Shown: in pieces, positions 9,480 to 19,281 of the stretch
Layout: every line of letters starts with the position of its first letter
Numbering within the stretch: position 1 is the stretch's first letter
Assembly (NCBI GenBank): GCA_002723345.1
Contig: PBNV01000012.1
Span: 4,938-66,769, forward strand
Direction: 5' to 3'
DNA from: Rhodospirillaceae bacterium
Lineage (GTDB): Bacteria > Pseudomonadota > Alphaproteobacteria > Rhodospirillales > UBA2165
DNA length: 61,832 bases
Translations under genes and position numbers: made by a program
The notes under the pieces: model-generated
The model's database searches: none
What the model saw: only the letters and a program-made list of their open reading frames with translations
What the model was told of the DNA's origin: nothing

Positions 9480-11840
9480 TTACCCAACTGCCCCCCTTTC
9501 ACCAAAAAACCTACTTCTAATTTGATGTAAAACTAAAACAGCAATCGCGATTAACAGCGCAATATTTGACACTTCAGAAATCTTTACCAAGATCGCAACT
9601 GCAAGAATCAGCCGGGCTAATACCTCTACAGTAGAGATATTTTTTGCATCAAATTTGCTGAGGGCAGTTGCCACAAGATACAAGGCCACTACCAATTTAA
9701 ATAACAGCCAAGACAGTGGCCCAAGGGAAACAGTGCCATCGTAGCCGGGCAAATAAGATTTACCGCTACTAGAACCATCCAGCGATTGGGCAATTTGGGC
9801 TTGCTCAATTAAGAGCAACTCTGGATAAAAAGCGAATACAAAAGGAATTGTAAATACAACAATTCCAGCTCGAACGGCCGCAAAACCGGTCGCCAATGGC
9901 TCCGCTTTAGAAATCGTTGAGGCCGCGAAGGCAGCAATTGCAACGGGCGGAGTAATCGCTGAAGCTACAGCAAAATAAAAAACAAACATATGTGCTGTAA
10001 AAAAAGAAGTGCCCAGAGCGGCAAGCAACGGCCCAATAATTAGCACCACATTGACATAAGCTGGTAGCGTTGGCATTCCCATGCCAAGCAGAATTGTCGC
10101 TAACATGGCGATTAATAGGGCCAACATTAAGTAAACGGCCCCATCCAAACTGAATTGATAGCCGAATACTGAGAATGAGTCCGCCGCTTTCAACCAATTC
10201 AAAACATCGACGGTGAGAATTCCGGTAAAGTTTGTATAGTTTATGCAAATATCAATTACGGAGATTGCCAATAACAAAAGGAAAAGTTCTGATATGAACT
10301 TGCCAGCCTCTGCCAGTGCAACGAGCACTTTTCTGGGGGCCTTTCTTATTTCAGGGTCTAAAAACATTAGGCAGATTAATAACATTACCGCCCAGAAGCC
10401 TGTGGAGTCCGGGTCACCTGCCGCATTTTGATAAACTTGCAAAAGCCACGGCAATTCCTCACCGGTTCCGGGAGTGTAGCCCATTAACCAACCAAGTAGC
10501 CCTGATCCAACGGTGTCTTTTTTACTCAAAAGCAGGATAAGAATAAGGAGTATGGGTCCAACGATCATCAGGAGGTTTATTTTATCTCTCTTGGTTAGCC
10601 TTTGATCGTCTGACACCTCTCCAACAGGTGTCATCCCGACACGGCGGGATTCAAAGATAACCATCAAAAATAGGATAAAGAAATATGCCAACGCGGGTAT
10701 AAATGCAGCGACGATTACCTCTGAATAGGGAACAGAAGATAACGCTGCCAAAACAAACGCGGCGATCCCCATAACTGGAGGCATAATTTGTCCCCCTGTT
10801 GATGCGGCGGCCTCGACACCACCCGCAAAGGTTGGCCTAAAACCACTCTTCATCATCATTGGGATCGTTAGCGTGCCTGTCCCAAGCACGTTGACCACGG
10901 GGCCCCCGGAAATCGTGCCAAAAGTAGCCGAACCCACTACAGCTGCATGAGCAGGTCCTCCCCTCAATTTACGCGTTATTATAATTGCGAATTTGATAAG
11001 TGCTTGGCCACCCGCTGAGACGCCAAACAAAGAACCCAAAACGACATACGGAAACACCACATTTACCGTGATGCCAAGAAATTGGCCCATTAATCCATTA
11101 GAATCGAGTATCAAGGCATTTCTCGCTCCCTCAATGCCCGCTTTGTAATTTCTTACCCCGTCCTCCACAGTACCTATCGCTGTCGTGAGATACGCATTAT
11201 CTGTCCAGTCAAAATACCAGGCCGCTGAGGAAATTACGGTGTAACCAGCAACAAAGATTGCCACCGCAACAATGGGAAAACCCCAGACTTTGATAATATA
11301 GACAAAATAGACAGCAATGGTGATCAGCAGTATTGGAAGTATCAAACTACCACTATTTACCTGGCAATCAGGTAGTTCCTGCTCAATTGTAGTCCCAAAG
11401 GCCTCCATATATTCTTGGGCTCGCGCGGCATCTTCCGCCAACAAACGAGCTCTTTCACCTGAAATTTGGTCAATGAGACAAACCTGATCGTGCTCAATTA
11501 AGTAAGTAACCGAAATAACGATCGTTACGAGCACCATAAGCACATCGAGCCCCAGTCCCAGAAACCCTTTATGCTTGGAGTCTGCGAAGCCATCTCTCGC
11601 AAAAGATGCGCCAAGTACTGAAATAACCAACATCAAAAAGAACGTCAGGGGATAAAAATACTCGGGGTTGTACTTGCTAAGGCGCGGTAGCTCACCGAGG
11701 CCCGGGATTGCCCTAACACTCTCAAGAAGACCAGGAATGTTTGGTAAATTATTTGCCAGTCCCATGACAACCAGAACGAAACCCAAAACAAGGGCGAGGC
11801 GTTGCCAAATGTCAGTATTACCTGATTGAGAGTCCGACAT
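9480..11840 (-). CDS. TRAP transporter fused permease (DctQ-DctM), TAXI type
   Basis: A 786-residue polytopic membrane protein in which the small (DctQ-like) and large (DctM-like) TRAP subunits are fused. It has a hydrophobic N-terminal block of about four helices, an extracytoplasmic loop rich in charged residues near 125-165, then many helices. These include G-G-P-V-V-N-V-L-G-T-G-T-L-T-I-P and G-M-G-M-P-T-L-P-A-Y signatures of the DctM core. TRAP permeases use an ion gradient to import substrates delivered by a binding protein. The neighbouring upstream gene is a TAXI-type binding protein, as expected for this fused class. TAXI systems are linked to glutamate or dicarboxylates, but many ligands are unknown. 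Confidence 0.92.
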   Translation of the reverse strand: MSDSQSGNTDIWQRLALVLGFVLVVMGLANNLPNIPGLLESVRAIPGLGELPRLSKYNPEYFYPLTFFLMLVISVLGASFARDGFADSKHKGFLGLGLDVLMVLVTIVISVTYLIEHDQVCLIDQISGERARLLAEDAARAQEYMEAFGTTIEQELPDCQVNSGSLILPILLITIAVYFVYIIKVWGFPIVAVAIFVAGYTVISSAAWYFDWTDNAYLTTAIGTVEDGVRNYKAGIEGARNALILDSNGLMGQFLGITVNVVFPYVVLGSLFGVSAGGQALIKFAIIITRKLRGGPAHAAVVGSATFGTISGGPVVNVLGTGTLTIPMMMKSGFRPTFAGGVEAAASTGGQIMPPVMGIAAFVLAALSSVPYSEVIVAAFIPALAYFFILFLMVIFESRRVGMTPVGEVSDDQRLTKRDKINLLMIVGPILLILILLLSKKDTVGSGLLGWLMGYTPGTGEELPWLLQVYQNAAGDPDSTGFWAVMLLICLMFLDPEIRKAPRKVLVALAEAGKFISELFLLLLAISVIDICINYTNFTGILTVDVLNWLKAADSFSVFGYQFSLDGAVYLMLALLIAMLATILLGMGMPTLPAYVNVVLIIGPLLAALGTSFFTAHMFVFYFAVASAITPPVAIAAFAASTISKAEPLATGFAAVRAGIVVFTIPFVFAFYPELLLIEQAQIAQSLDGSSSGKSYLPGYDGTVSLGPLSWLLFKLVVALYLVATALSKFDAKNISTVEVLARLILAVAILVKISEVSNIALLIAIAVLVLHQIRSRFFGERGAVG

Positions 11841-11972
11841 GTCAAAAGTTCCCGATTTGGTTGGCGCTCAACGACGGCAAGAGAAATTCACTTTGGGACC
11901 CAGAGTGAGTTCATCTGTGATTTGGGTGTTAAAAAAGAACAAAAAAATCGCGCAATTCGGATAGAAAAGAGA

Positions 11973-11995
11973 AACCGGAGTTTAAAACTCCGGTT
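11973..11995 (-). terminator. Intergenic hairpin between TRAP binding-protein and permease genes
   Basis: An 11-bp perfect inverted repeat (AACCGGAGTTT and AAACTCCGGTT) around one central base lies between the stop of the TAXI binding protein (12026) and the permease start (11840). On the minus strand it is followed by a pyrimidine-rich, T-containing stretch but not a clean T run. It is therefore more likely an attenuating or mRNA-stabilising hairpin that lets the binding protein be made in excess than a full terminator. Confidence 0.65.
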
Positions 11996-12025
11996 CCCTA
12001 GTTACTACTTCCTAATTATGTTGCC

Positions 12026-13066
12026 TTACGGCTTTGCACAATCAGCAATTTTTCTTCCAGCCTCTTCCCAGGCTTCAATTGCGCCAGGGTGAAATTTTAC
12101 GCCAACTGGACCGCAGAAACCCATCCTTTTTGCATCCGTGTTGCCATACAGCGCACCCGGTGCCCAAGGGGTTTTCTTCTTTAGCTCATCGAGATCTTTG
12201 ATGAACGCTGCTGTTAACTTTTTGGCTAAAGCCTTTGACATGCTTTTGTTCACCACGTCCCCAGATTGCTGAGCTAAACTCCGGTAATAGCCATCCTCGG
12301 ATATGACTTTGGTTTTTCCCCAATTGAGGTCTTTGATGGTATATTTTATTGGAACGGCGCCTGGCCCATTAGCCAACTTCTGGAAACCCTTTCCCTCCCA
12401 GATTGCTTTGGGTACGGAGACGATATTGATCTGGCCTGCCGCTTCATAAATAGGTATCCAAGTCGGAGGATTATTACCAGGTCGTACTGCTGCTGCAACG
12501 CCCCCATCCAAGAAGATTGAATTTGCTTGGGGCCATGATACGTGTTTTGCCGTGTAACCGTCGCCCTCTTTCATCCCAGTAACTATACGAATGATCGCCT
12601 TGGCGGTAGTTGTTGCACCTCCACGTGGGGGACCATTAAAAATGGTTTTTCCTTTAAGCTTATCCCAACTATCTATCCCTTTGGACGCAAAGGCCACCAA
12701 GTAGAATGTAGCGATGTCATAGCTGTAGAGAACTCGGAGATTACTCGCTAGTTCAGCGCCTTTTTTCTTACCCAATCCAGCATAAGGGCCTAATCCTCTG
12801 GCCATTAAAAAGTTAAGTATAAACGGAGAAGCGGATATATCTGCTTTACCCTCTGCAACCTGCTGCATTGTTTTAGTCAGCGTCTTTCCACACGATGTCT
12901 GAATTGTTGCCACTTTATATTTTGCGGCAACCTCAGCTAGATATGCTGCAGAAACGCCTGTTGCTCCATCAGGGGTAGCACAGAGATGAGTCAGTTTGAC
13001 AGGCGCCGCCTGTGCCGCAGATATGGAAAAGGCCCCCAAAATGGATGCCAACAATACTTTTTTCAT
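12026..13066 (-). CDS. TAXI family TRAP transporter solute-binding protein
   Basis: A 346-residue exported protein with a signal peptide at residues 1-20 (MKKVLLASILGAFSISAAQA). The mature part has the TAXI-type fold: L-C-A-T-P-D-G-A-T-G-V-S near the N-terminus, K-G-K-T-I-F-N-G-P-P-R-G near residue 140, and a long C-terminal helix region. It binds substrate in the periplasm for the fused permease encoded downstream on the same strand. Length is normal. The upstream region 13067-13294 is AT-rich and probably carries the promoter, but I cannot fix it. Confidence 0.88.
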   Translation of the reverse strand: MKKVLLASILGAFSISAAQAAPVKLTHLCATPDGATGVSAAYLAEVAAKYKVATIQTSCGKTLTKTMQQVAEGKADISASPFILNFLMARGLGPYAGLGKKKGAELASNLRVLYSYDIATFYLVAFASKGIDSWDKLKGKTIFNGPPRGGATTTAKAIIRIVTGMKEGDGYTAKHVSWPQANSIFLDGGVAAAVRPGNNPPTWIPIYEAAGQINIVSVPKAIWEGKGFQKLANGPGAVPIKYTIKDLNWGKTKVISEDGYYRSLAQQSGDVVNKSMSKALAKKLTAAFIKDLDELKKKTPWAPGALYGNTDAKRMGFCGPVGVKFHPGAIEAWEEAGRKIADCAKP

Positions 13067-13294
13067 TAGTTTACAACTCCCAGTTAAAAAATTTTATGTT
13101 TTGAATGCGCACTTTAAGCTAATGCTTTATCCCGATGTAGTGAAATACCCAATCCTCACTAGATCCTAAAAAAGCCTTTTAGTGATGTCCACCAATATCA
13201 TCTCAAAAAAAAGAAATTAAGTCTCGCAGGGTATAAAGTTAGTTCCAACAAACATTGCAGTATAAAATAAAAAATTAGAAATATAATCCAGTCA

Positions 13295-14392
13295 TTATGA
13301 CTTAATACCGATTTCCCTAAGTATATCCGTTGTGCTCTGCCCTTTATTTTCCGGGCGAGGGACAGAACTCAGCACACTGCGGCTGAAACGCGGCCCGGGA
13401 CTTGGCTGAAGTAGGTCATGATTTTCGACTACAGATCTCCTTGCTTTTATATGCGGGTGATCTGGCACCTCAGAAAGTTCAAGAACCGGGGTAACACACG
13501 CATTTTTGCCATTAAAACACTCCATCCAATCATTTTGTGTTTTTGACTTCAAAATAGTCTCAAAGCTAGTAGTTAATTTCTCCCAGTTTGCCGGATCCAG
13601 CCGCTCAGGAAGCTCCGAAATAGATAGACCGAGGCAATCAACAAATTCCTCGTAAAATTTCTGTTCCAGTGCACCTACCGCGACAAATTTTCCATCCTTT
13701 GTCTGATAAGCACGATAGTAAGGTGCCGCACCATCAAGATGGTTGTTGCCGCGACCCTCACGCCATTGGCCTCCAGCCATAAGAGAGAAAAAAAGCGACA
13801 TCTGAAACAGGGCGCCGTCCAGCATGGCGGCATCGATAACCTGACCTTTTCCTGACCGATTTGCCTCCAACAAGCCGGCCAGAAGGCCGCAGGCTAAATA
13901 CATTGCACCCCCACCGTAATCGCCGACAAGATTGAGGGGCGGCAGTGGAGGACCGTCGGCAGAGCCTATAGCGCCTAGGGCGCCAGCTAGCGAGATATAG
14001 TTAATGTCGTGACCAGCCTCCTGGGCGAGCGGCCCTTCCTGCCCCCAACCGGTAACCCGCCCATACACGAGTTTTAGATTTCTGCTCTGGCATTCTTTTG
14101 GTCCGAGCCCAAGTCGTTCCGTGACGCCAGGACGAAAGCCCTCAATTAAAGCATCCGCGGTTTCAACCAGTTTAAGGATAATGTCGACTGAGCTCGGCGC
14201 TTTGAGGTCCAGTTCGATCGATCGTTTACCGCGGCGCTCAATCGAGTCCATAGGCGCAACACCAATCTCGGCCTTGCCCGGTCGTTCGACAAGAATAACC
14301 TCCGCCCCCAAATCCGCTAAGAGAAGCCCGCACATCGGTGCCGGACCAAGTCCACCGAGTTCAATTATTCGATACCCTGAGAGTGGTCCCAT
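13295..14392 (-). CDS. CaiB/BaiF family (class III) CoA transferase
   Basis: A 365-residue class III CoA transferase or alpha-methylacyl-CoA racemase-like protein. It opens with M-G-P-L-S-G-Y-R-I-I-E-L-G and contains A-D-L-G-A-E-V-I and the G-H-D-I-N-Y segment that holds the catalytic aspartate. The start at 14392, 4 nt after the stop of the upstream FadB-like gene and behind a GGAG motif, is preferred over a longer frame from 14470 that lacks family homology. It may move CoA between acyl groups or epimerise a 2-methyl branch before beta-oxidation. It is the last gene of a sulfatase/TetR/acyl-CoA operon. Confidence 0.88.
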   Translation of the reverse strand: MGPLSGYRIIELGGLGPAPMCGLLLADLGAEVILVERPGKAEIGVAPMDSIERRGKRSIELDLKAPSSVDIILKLVETADALIEGFRPGVTERLGLGPKECQSRNLKLVYGRVTGWGQEGPLAQEAGHDINYISLAGALGAIGSADGPPLPPLNLVGDYGGGAMYLACGLLAGLLEANRSGKGQVIDAAMLDGALFQMSLFFSLMAGGQWREGRGNNHLDGAAPYYRAYQTKDGKFVAVGALEQKFYEEFVDCLGLSISELPERLDPANWEKLTTSFETILKSKTQNDWMECFNGKNACVTPVLELSEVPDHPHIKARRSVVENHDLLQPSPGPRFSRSVLSSVPRPENKGQSTTDILREIGIKS

Positions 14393-14396
14393 TGCC

Positions 14397-16526
14397 TTAC
14401 TCCGAATAGAAGCATGCGTCGCGCTTAGCCATATTCCGCAGTTGCTCGGGGACGTCAAACCGCCCACCATAAAGATCTCTCAAAACGTCGCAGTCGGCAA
14501 CAAACTTTGCCGTGCCAATGGTATCGATCAGTCCGATCACACCACCGTAAGCAGACGGAAACGCCCAACCCAAAACCGATCCGATATCAGCATCAATGGA
14601 ATTCTCAATCACGCCCTCCTCAATCGCCCTCGCAGCTTCCAGCGACTGGGCGTAGAGAAGACGTTTTTCGACGACGTCTTCATCCGCAAAGTCCCCCGTC
14701 GGTGGAAAGCAATCAGACAGCCCTGGCCACGGATGTTGACCCGTCTCATCGTAATCATAAACGCCGCCGCCTCCCGCTTTTCCTTCTCTGCCAACCGACG
14801 TCAGTTTATCAAGGGCCTCGGTCAGACGCAGGCCTTGAAGGCCGATTGCCGTCCCGTCGCCGTTAATCGAGGCGACGATGTCTTTGAGAAGCGTAAGGGA
14901 CGTGATATCTGCCATGGCCAGGGGGCCAATGGGCATGCCCACTTTGAGAGCAACCTCATCGATCAGGCTGGGTGAGAGACCTTCCGCCAGCAGTGTAAAT
15001 GCCTCCCCGGTATAGGCGCCGACCACCCGGCTCGTATAAAACCCAAGACCATCATTCACCACAATTGGGGTCTTTCGCATGCCGGCAATGGCGTCAAGGG
15101 CTCGCGCTAATGTTGCCTCGTCCGTCCGATCCCCCTTTATAACCTCAACCAGTTTCATCCGGTCAACCGGCGCGAAAAAATGCAGGCCAATAAATCTCTC
15201 TGGACGGCTGGTGCTGCCGGCAAGAATGGAAATAGGTATAGTCGAGGTGTTGCTCGCGATCGGCACATCGGGGCGAATGACGGCGCACACAGCGGCTGTC
15301 ACCTGATCCTTAATTTTCTGAACCTCGGAGACTGCTTCAAAGACCAAATCCACACCAGAGATGTCAGCGTAGGACGTGGTGGGTTTAAGACGCGCGAGCA
15401 TCTTTTCCGCAGTCTCAGTGGACATTCGGTTTCTTTCGACGCCCCCCATGATGCGTTTGGAGATGGATTCCAAACCCGCCTTCAGACTGCCCTGATCAGC
15501 TTCCAATAGAAAAACATCGTAACCGGCTTGCGCCGCGCAATAGGCGATACCGCCCCCCATCTGTCCGACACCGACAACAGCCACACTTTTGAGCTCATAA
15601 GGCGCAATGTCCTTCGGACGATCTTTCATCCCATTGGCGTCATTAAGCCCGAGGAATAAGGTTCTGATCTTATTTTTAACGACTTTCGAAGCCGCAACCG
15701 ACGCAAATTTTTCTTGCTCTAGCGCCAGTCCGGCTTCTATCGGCAATTTTAGGCCTGTCTCAACGGCGGTCAGGATAGCGTCTGGAGCCGGTTCCAAACC
15801 AGGCTTTCTCCGCCGTGCCTTTACCCAATAGGTGGCCAGGATTTCTTGCCCCGCATCGGAAGTGAGGGATGCACCCGGCATGACAAAGCCCTCGCCCTCC
15901 CATGGCTGGCTCGGCAACGCCATGCTGGATAGAATTGCTTCCTTCGACCTTGTCTTGAGCTCGCTCGCCGAAACAATCTCGTCGACCAGTCCGATTTCCA
16001 GCGCACGCGCCCCCGTCACTTTACGGTCTTCCAATAAAATCGGAAGTGCTGCAGCTAGCCCGATCAGACGTGGTAAACGTTGAGTGCCTCCAGCACCGGG
16101 TATGAGACCTAGAGAGACCTCCGGCAGGCCCAGTTTTAGGCGCGGATCTTCTGCCACGATGCGGTAGTTGCAGGCCAAGGCAACTTCAAGCCCCCCACCC
16201 AACGCAAGGCCATTGATGGCGGCCACCACTGGTTTGGGCACCAATTCAAGATCCCGCAGGCAGGATTGGACAATTTTGATACTCCGGGCAGCCTCCTCTG
16301 GCGTGTTCAACGCCTTTAGCTCCTTCAAATCCCCCCCGACCACAAAGGATTTTTTTGCCGACGCGATGACAATGCCTCTAACATTCTCATCAGCCGCCAA
16401 GCTGCGAATAACTTCGTGAAGTTCGGCCACCACCTCCATATCCATGAAATTGTGGGGTGAGCCTGGCCGGTCAAAGACGATTGCCTGAATGCCCTCACCA
16501 TAGTCTTCGATACGTATGACTGCCAT
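14397..16526 (-). CDS. Bifunctional enoyl-CoA hydratase / 3-hydroxyacyl-CoA dehydrogenase (FadB/FadJ-like)
   Basis: A 709-residue trifunctional-alpha-type enzyme. Residues 1-190 are a crotonase domain with the oxyanion loop G-L-A-L-G-G-G-L-E and the second catalytic glutamate in L-P-E-V-S-L-G-L-I-P-G-A-G-G. Residues about 310-490 form the NAD-binding domain with GVGQMGGGIA and the catalytic histidine in G-L-H-F-F-A-P-V. The C-terminal 3HCDH domains contain G-F-Y-T-S-R. It hydrates enoyl-CoA and oxidises the resulting 3-hydroxyacyl-CoA in beta-oxidation. It lies between acyl-CoA dehydrogenase and CaiB genes in one operon. A thiolase completing the spiral is not in the operon; the divergent thiolase-like gene at 22202 may serve. 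Confidence 0.92.
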   Translation of the reverse strand: MAVIRIEDYGEGIQAIVFDRPGSPHNFMDMEVVAELHEVIRSLAADENVRGIVIASAKKSFVVGGDLKELKALNTPEEAARSIKIVQSCLRDLELVPKPVVAAINGLALGGGLEVALACNYRIVAEDPRLKLGLPEVSLGLIPGAGGTQRLPRLIGLAAALPILLEDRKVTGARALEIGLVDEIVSASELKTRSKEAILSSMALPSQPWEGEGFVMPGASLTSDAGQEILATYWVKARRRKPGLEPAPDAILTAVETGLKLPIEAGLALEQEKFASVAASKVVKNKIRTLFLGLNDANGMKDRPKDIAPYELKSVAVVGVGQMGGGIAYCAAQAGYDVFLLEADQGSLKAGLESISKRIMGGVERNRMSTETAEKMLARLKPTTSYADISGVDLVFEAVSEVQKIKDQVTAAVCAVIRPDVPIASNTSTIPISILAGSTSRPERFIGLHFFAPVDRMKLVEVIKGDRTDEATLARALDAIAGMRKTPIVVNDGLGFYTSRVVGAYTGEAFTLLAEGLSPSLIDEVALKVGMPIGPLAMADITSLTLLKDIVASINGDGTAIGLQGLRLTEALDKLTSVGREGKAGGGGVYDYDETGQHPWPGLSDCFPPTGDFADEDVVEKRLLYAQSLEAARAIEEGVIENSIDADIGSVLGWAFPSAYGGVIGLIDTIGTAKFVADCDVLRDLYGGRFDVPEQLRNMAKRDACFYSE

Positions 16527-16542
16527 TGTGGTGTTCCGTCCT

Positions 16543-17727
16543 CTAACTGAAATCAGCCTTGATATCCATTTTCTTAAACAGCGATTTACAGATGATCGAT
16601 TTCATAACTTCCGATGAACCGCCGGCGACCCGCTCAACGCGGGCTTCTGCATATGCGCGGGCGATGGGATACTCCCACATATAGCCCCAGCCACCGAATA
16701 GCTGCAGACAAGTATCCACGGTTCGGCCCTGCATTTCCGTGGTCCAGAGCTTCGCCGCCGCTGCCGTGTCGGCGCTCAGGTCGTTGTTCAGGTAGTCCTC
16801 TAAAAGCCTGTCCACCAGACAGCGCCCAACGGTCAGCTCGGTCTGCACTTCCGCCAGTTTGAACTGAGTGTTCTGGAAATCAGTCAATTTTTTATGGAAG
16901 AGTTCCCGCTCTGCTGCATAGGCGAGCGTCTCTCTAAACGCTCCCTCTGACTTGGCGAGGCTCGAGACGGCGATTGTCAGCCTTTCCCGGGCAAGACCGT
17001 GCATGAGTTGGAAAAAGCCCTTGCCTTCCTCCTCGCCGACCAAATTCTCATGCGGCACCTCTACATTGTCGAAAAACAGCTCTGAGGTGTCCTGCGCCTT
17101 GGCGCCGATTTTTTTTAGGTTACGGCCTCGTTTAAAGCCCGGCGTCTCCGCCTCAACGAGGAAGAGAGATACACTGTCGGTGGCATATTCGTTTTTCGTC
17201 TTAGCAGCGACAAAAAAAACATCCCCTAATTGACCGTTTGAGATAAACACCTTCTGGCCATTGAGAACATAGCCAGAATTGGTTTTTTTGGCACTGGTGG
17301 TCATCCGACGGAGATCACTGCCAGCACCGGGTTCCGTTAAGGCAAGGCCTGAAATGGCCTCCCCCCTCACCAATCTTGGAAGCCAGTACTCTTTTTGATC
17401 ATCGCTACCGAAGCTCTCCAGGTATGGCGCGGCCATCTCCGAGTGGATGCTGAAACCGGGGCCAGTTGCACCAACCCGAGCCATTTCTTCTATCACGACG
17501 ACACTAAAGAGATAATCTGCACCGCTGCCGCCATATGCCTCCGGCACTGTGGGACAAAGCATGCCCGCAGCACCCGCTTTTTTCCAAACCTCACGAGAAA
17601 CGACACCCTGTTCGTCCCAGTCGTCGTGATAGGGCAGTATTTCCGTCTCGACAAAACGGCGCACTTGATCCCGAAAGAGATCGTGGGCGGGCGAAAACGG
17701 TTTTCGCGTCATGGTGTCCTGGAACAT
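16543..17727 (-). CDS. Acyl-CoA dehydrogenase
   Basis: A 394-residue acyl-CoA dehydrogenase starting at ATG 17727 behind AAGGAG. It has the FAD/substrate signature L-A-L-T-E-P-G-A-G-S-D and the F-G-G-W-G-Y FAD-contact motif. The usual medium-chain catalytic glutamate position near the C-terminus reads V-A-G-G-S-S-E, without Glu. A glutamate in G-L-A-R-E-R-L matches the catalytic base position of the long-chain and isovaleryl class, which suggests a long-chain or branched substrate. It introduces a double bond into an acyl-CoA and passes electrons to an ETF. Encoded 2 nt after the acyl-CoA synthetase stop, so co-translated with it. Confidence 0.9.
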   Translation of the reverse strand: MFQDTMTRKPFSPAHDLFRDQVRRFVETEILPYHDDWDEQGVVSREVWKKAGAAGMLCPTVPEAYGGSGADYLFSVVVIEEMARVGATGPGFSIHSEMAAPYLESFGSDDQKEYWLPRLVRGEAISGLALTEPGAGSDLRRMTTSAKKTNSGYVLNGQKVFISNGQLGDVFFVAAKTKNEYATDSVSLFLVEAETPGFKRGRNLKKIGAKAQDTSELFFDNVEVPHENLVGEEEGKGFFQLMHGLARERLTIAVSSLAKSEGAFRETLAYAAERELFHKKLTDFQNTQFKLAEVQTELTVGRCLVDRLLEDYLNNDLSADTAAAAKLWTTEMQGRTVDTCLQLFGGWGYMWEYPIARAYAEARVERVAGGSSEVMKSIICKSLFKKMDIKADFS

Positions 17728-17728
17728 C

Positions 17729-19261
17729 TTATCTCCTTTGCCCCGCAAGCTGATTGCGAATGAGATCTTTCCGCACCTTACCAACGGCGCTCAAAGGTAG
17801 AGGGTCTGTCGTGAATGTCGCGCTTCTAGGGCACTTATACCCAGCGATTAGAGTTTTGCAGTGATCACGAAGAGCCTTTTCCGTCAGCTTAGCCCCCTCT
17901 TTGATCACCGCGACAGCGTGAACACGCTCTCCCCATTTTTCATCCGGCAGGCCCACCACGGCGCAGGCTGTCACGTCGGGGTGTTCGGAGATTACATTCT
18001 CTACCTCACCGCAAAACACATTCTCACCGCCGGTGACAATCATATCCTTGAGGCGGTCCGCAATGCGAACGAACCCCTCGTCGTCCATGACCCCAACGTC
18101 ACCGGTGTGAAGCCATCCATCTCTTAAGGTTTGCCGTGTTATATCCGGCTGTTGCCAATATCCCAACATGACAGAGGCGCCACGAATCAATATCTCGCCG
18201 GCTATCCCTGGCTCTACAGGCTGCCCAGCTTCATCAGCAATACGGACCTCACTGACCATATTAGCCCGGCCGGCCGTCTGCAGTTTTCCGGCGAGCGGGC
18301 CCGTGAGTGTGTGGCGCTCCGGCGGCAAAATTAGGCAGGGCCCTGTACATTCTGTTTGCCCGTAGATTTGAACCAAATTTACGTCAGGACAGCGCTTAAT
18401 TACCTTCCGAAGCAAGGCCTCAGAGATTGGCGCCGCACCATACACTATTGTTCTGACAGCCCTGAAGGCATCCGAGACATTGGGTGCCTCCATCATTCCT
18501 GCCAACATGGTCGGGATCAGGCTGACTAGGCTAACCCTGTGCTCCGAGACCATTTTTAAAAATTCAGGCGGTGATAGATCAGCGGGGAAAATCTGGGTCG
18601 CGCCGGCAAACGAACAAGCATGGGCCACCCCGGCACCAGCCAAATGGAACAGCGGCGGCGCATGCATGTAGACCGTCTCGGCCGAGACATTGAGATCGTT
18701 AACAAGATTGAGCGTTTGGACTGTCAGCGCCCCGTAACTCACCATCACGCCTTTCGGCCGGCCAGTGGTTCCGCCGGTATAAAACAGCGCAGCCAAGTCC
18801 GACATGTCTGCTTGCCACGGATCGAGACCTGCCGATTGAGATAGGGCGTCCAACGTCTGGCCTTGGCCTGTTTCGCCGTCAAGATCAATCCACACTAGGG
18901 TCCGTTTTACTGAAGTGGCAAGAGAAGTAAGGGCCCTCAAGTTGGCCCCATCACCAGCAATCGCAGAAGCACCTGATTCATTGACGATCTGCGCCATTTC
19001 TTCAGCCGAAAGCCGGACATTGAGTGGAACCAGCACACAACCCGCCCAGGCCAAGGCGTACATCATGGTAAGGTGTTCCACCGTATTACCGGCAAGAATG
19101 CCAACCCGGTCCCCTGGTTGCAACGCAAGCCCCCGCAAGCCGGCAGCGACAGATTGGATACGATCGACAAAGTCTCGCCAAGTTTGCACACCTGCTGTGC
19201 TAATTGTGGCAGTACGATTTCCATAAATTTGGGCGGTCCGGGCCAGGGCTTGTGCAAACAT
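17729..19261 (-). CDS. AMP-dependent acyl-CoA synthetase (class I adenylate-forming)
   Basis: A 510-residue ANL-superfamily ligase. The adenylation loop is YTGGTTGRPKG near residue 170, followed by Y-G-Q-T-E-C, the D-G-W-L-H-T-G-D motif and the hinge R-L-K-D-M-I-V-T-G-G-E-N. The catalytic lysine is in A-V-G-K-V-R-K near the C-terminus. It activates a carboxylic acid with ATP to the acyl-CoA. The position between the TetR regulator and acyl-CoA dehydrogenase makes it the entry point of the operon's beta-oxidation route. The GAGGCGG sequence 9 nt upstream supports the start. Fatty, aromatic and steroid acids are all possible substrates. Confidence 0.9.
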   Translation of the reverse strand: MFAQALARTAQIYGNRTATISTAGVQTWRDFVDRIQSVAAGLRGLALQPGDRVGILAGNTVEHLTMMYALAWAGCVLVPLNVRLSAEEMAQIVNESGASAIAGDGANLRALTSLATSVKRTLVWIDLDGETGQGQTLDALSQSAGLDPWQADMSDLAALFYTGGTTGRPKGVMVSYGALTVQTLNLVNDLNVSAETVYMHAPPLFHLAGAGVAHACSFAGATQIFPADLSPPEFLKMVSEHRVSLVSLIPTMLAGMMEAPNVSDAFRAVRTIVYGAAPISEALLRKVIKRCPDVNLVQIYGQTECTGPCLILPPERHTLTGPLAGKLQTAGRANMVSEVRIADEAGQPVEPGIAGEILIRGASVMLGYWQQPDITRQTLRDGWLHTGDVGVMDDEGFVRIADRLKDMIVTGGENVFCGEVENVISEHPDVTACAVVGLPDEKWGERVHAVAVIKEGAKLTEKALRDHCKTLIAGYKCPRSATFTTDPLPLSAVGKVRKDLIRNQLAGQRR

Positions 19262-19281
19262 CTAGTAATCCGCCTCTATCA

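Noticed and set aside
14121..14975. Long open frame on the plus strand opposite the CaiB and FadB-like genes
   Set aside because: It is the antisense of two well-supported genes, with low-complexity composition and no family resemblance.
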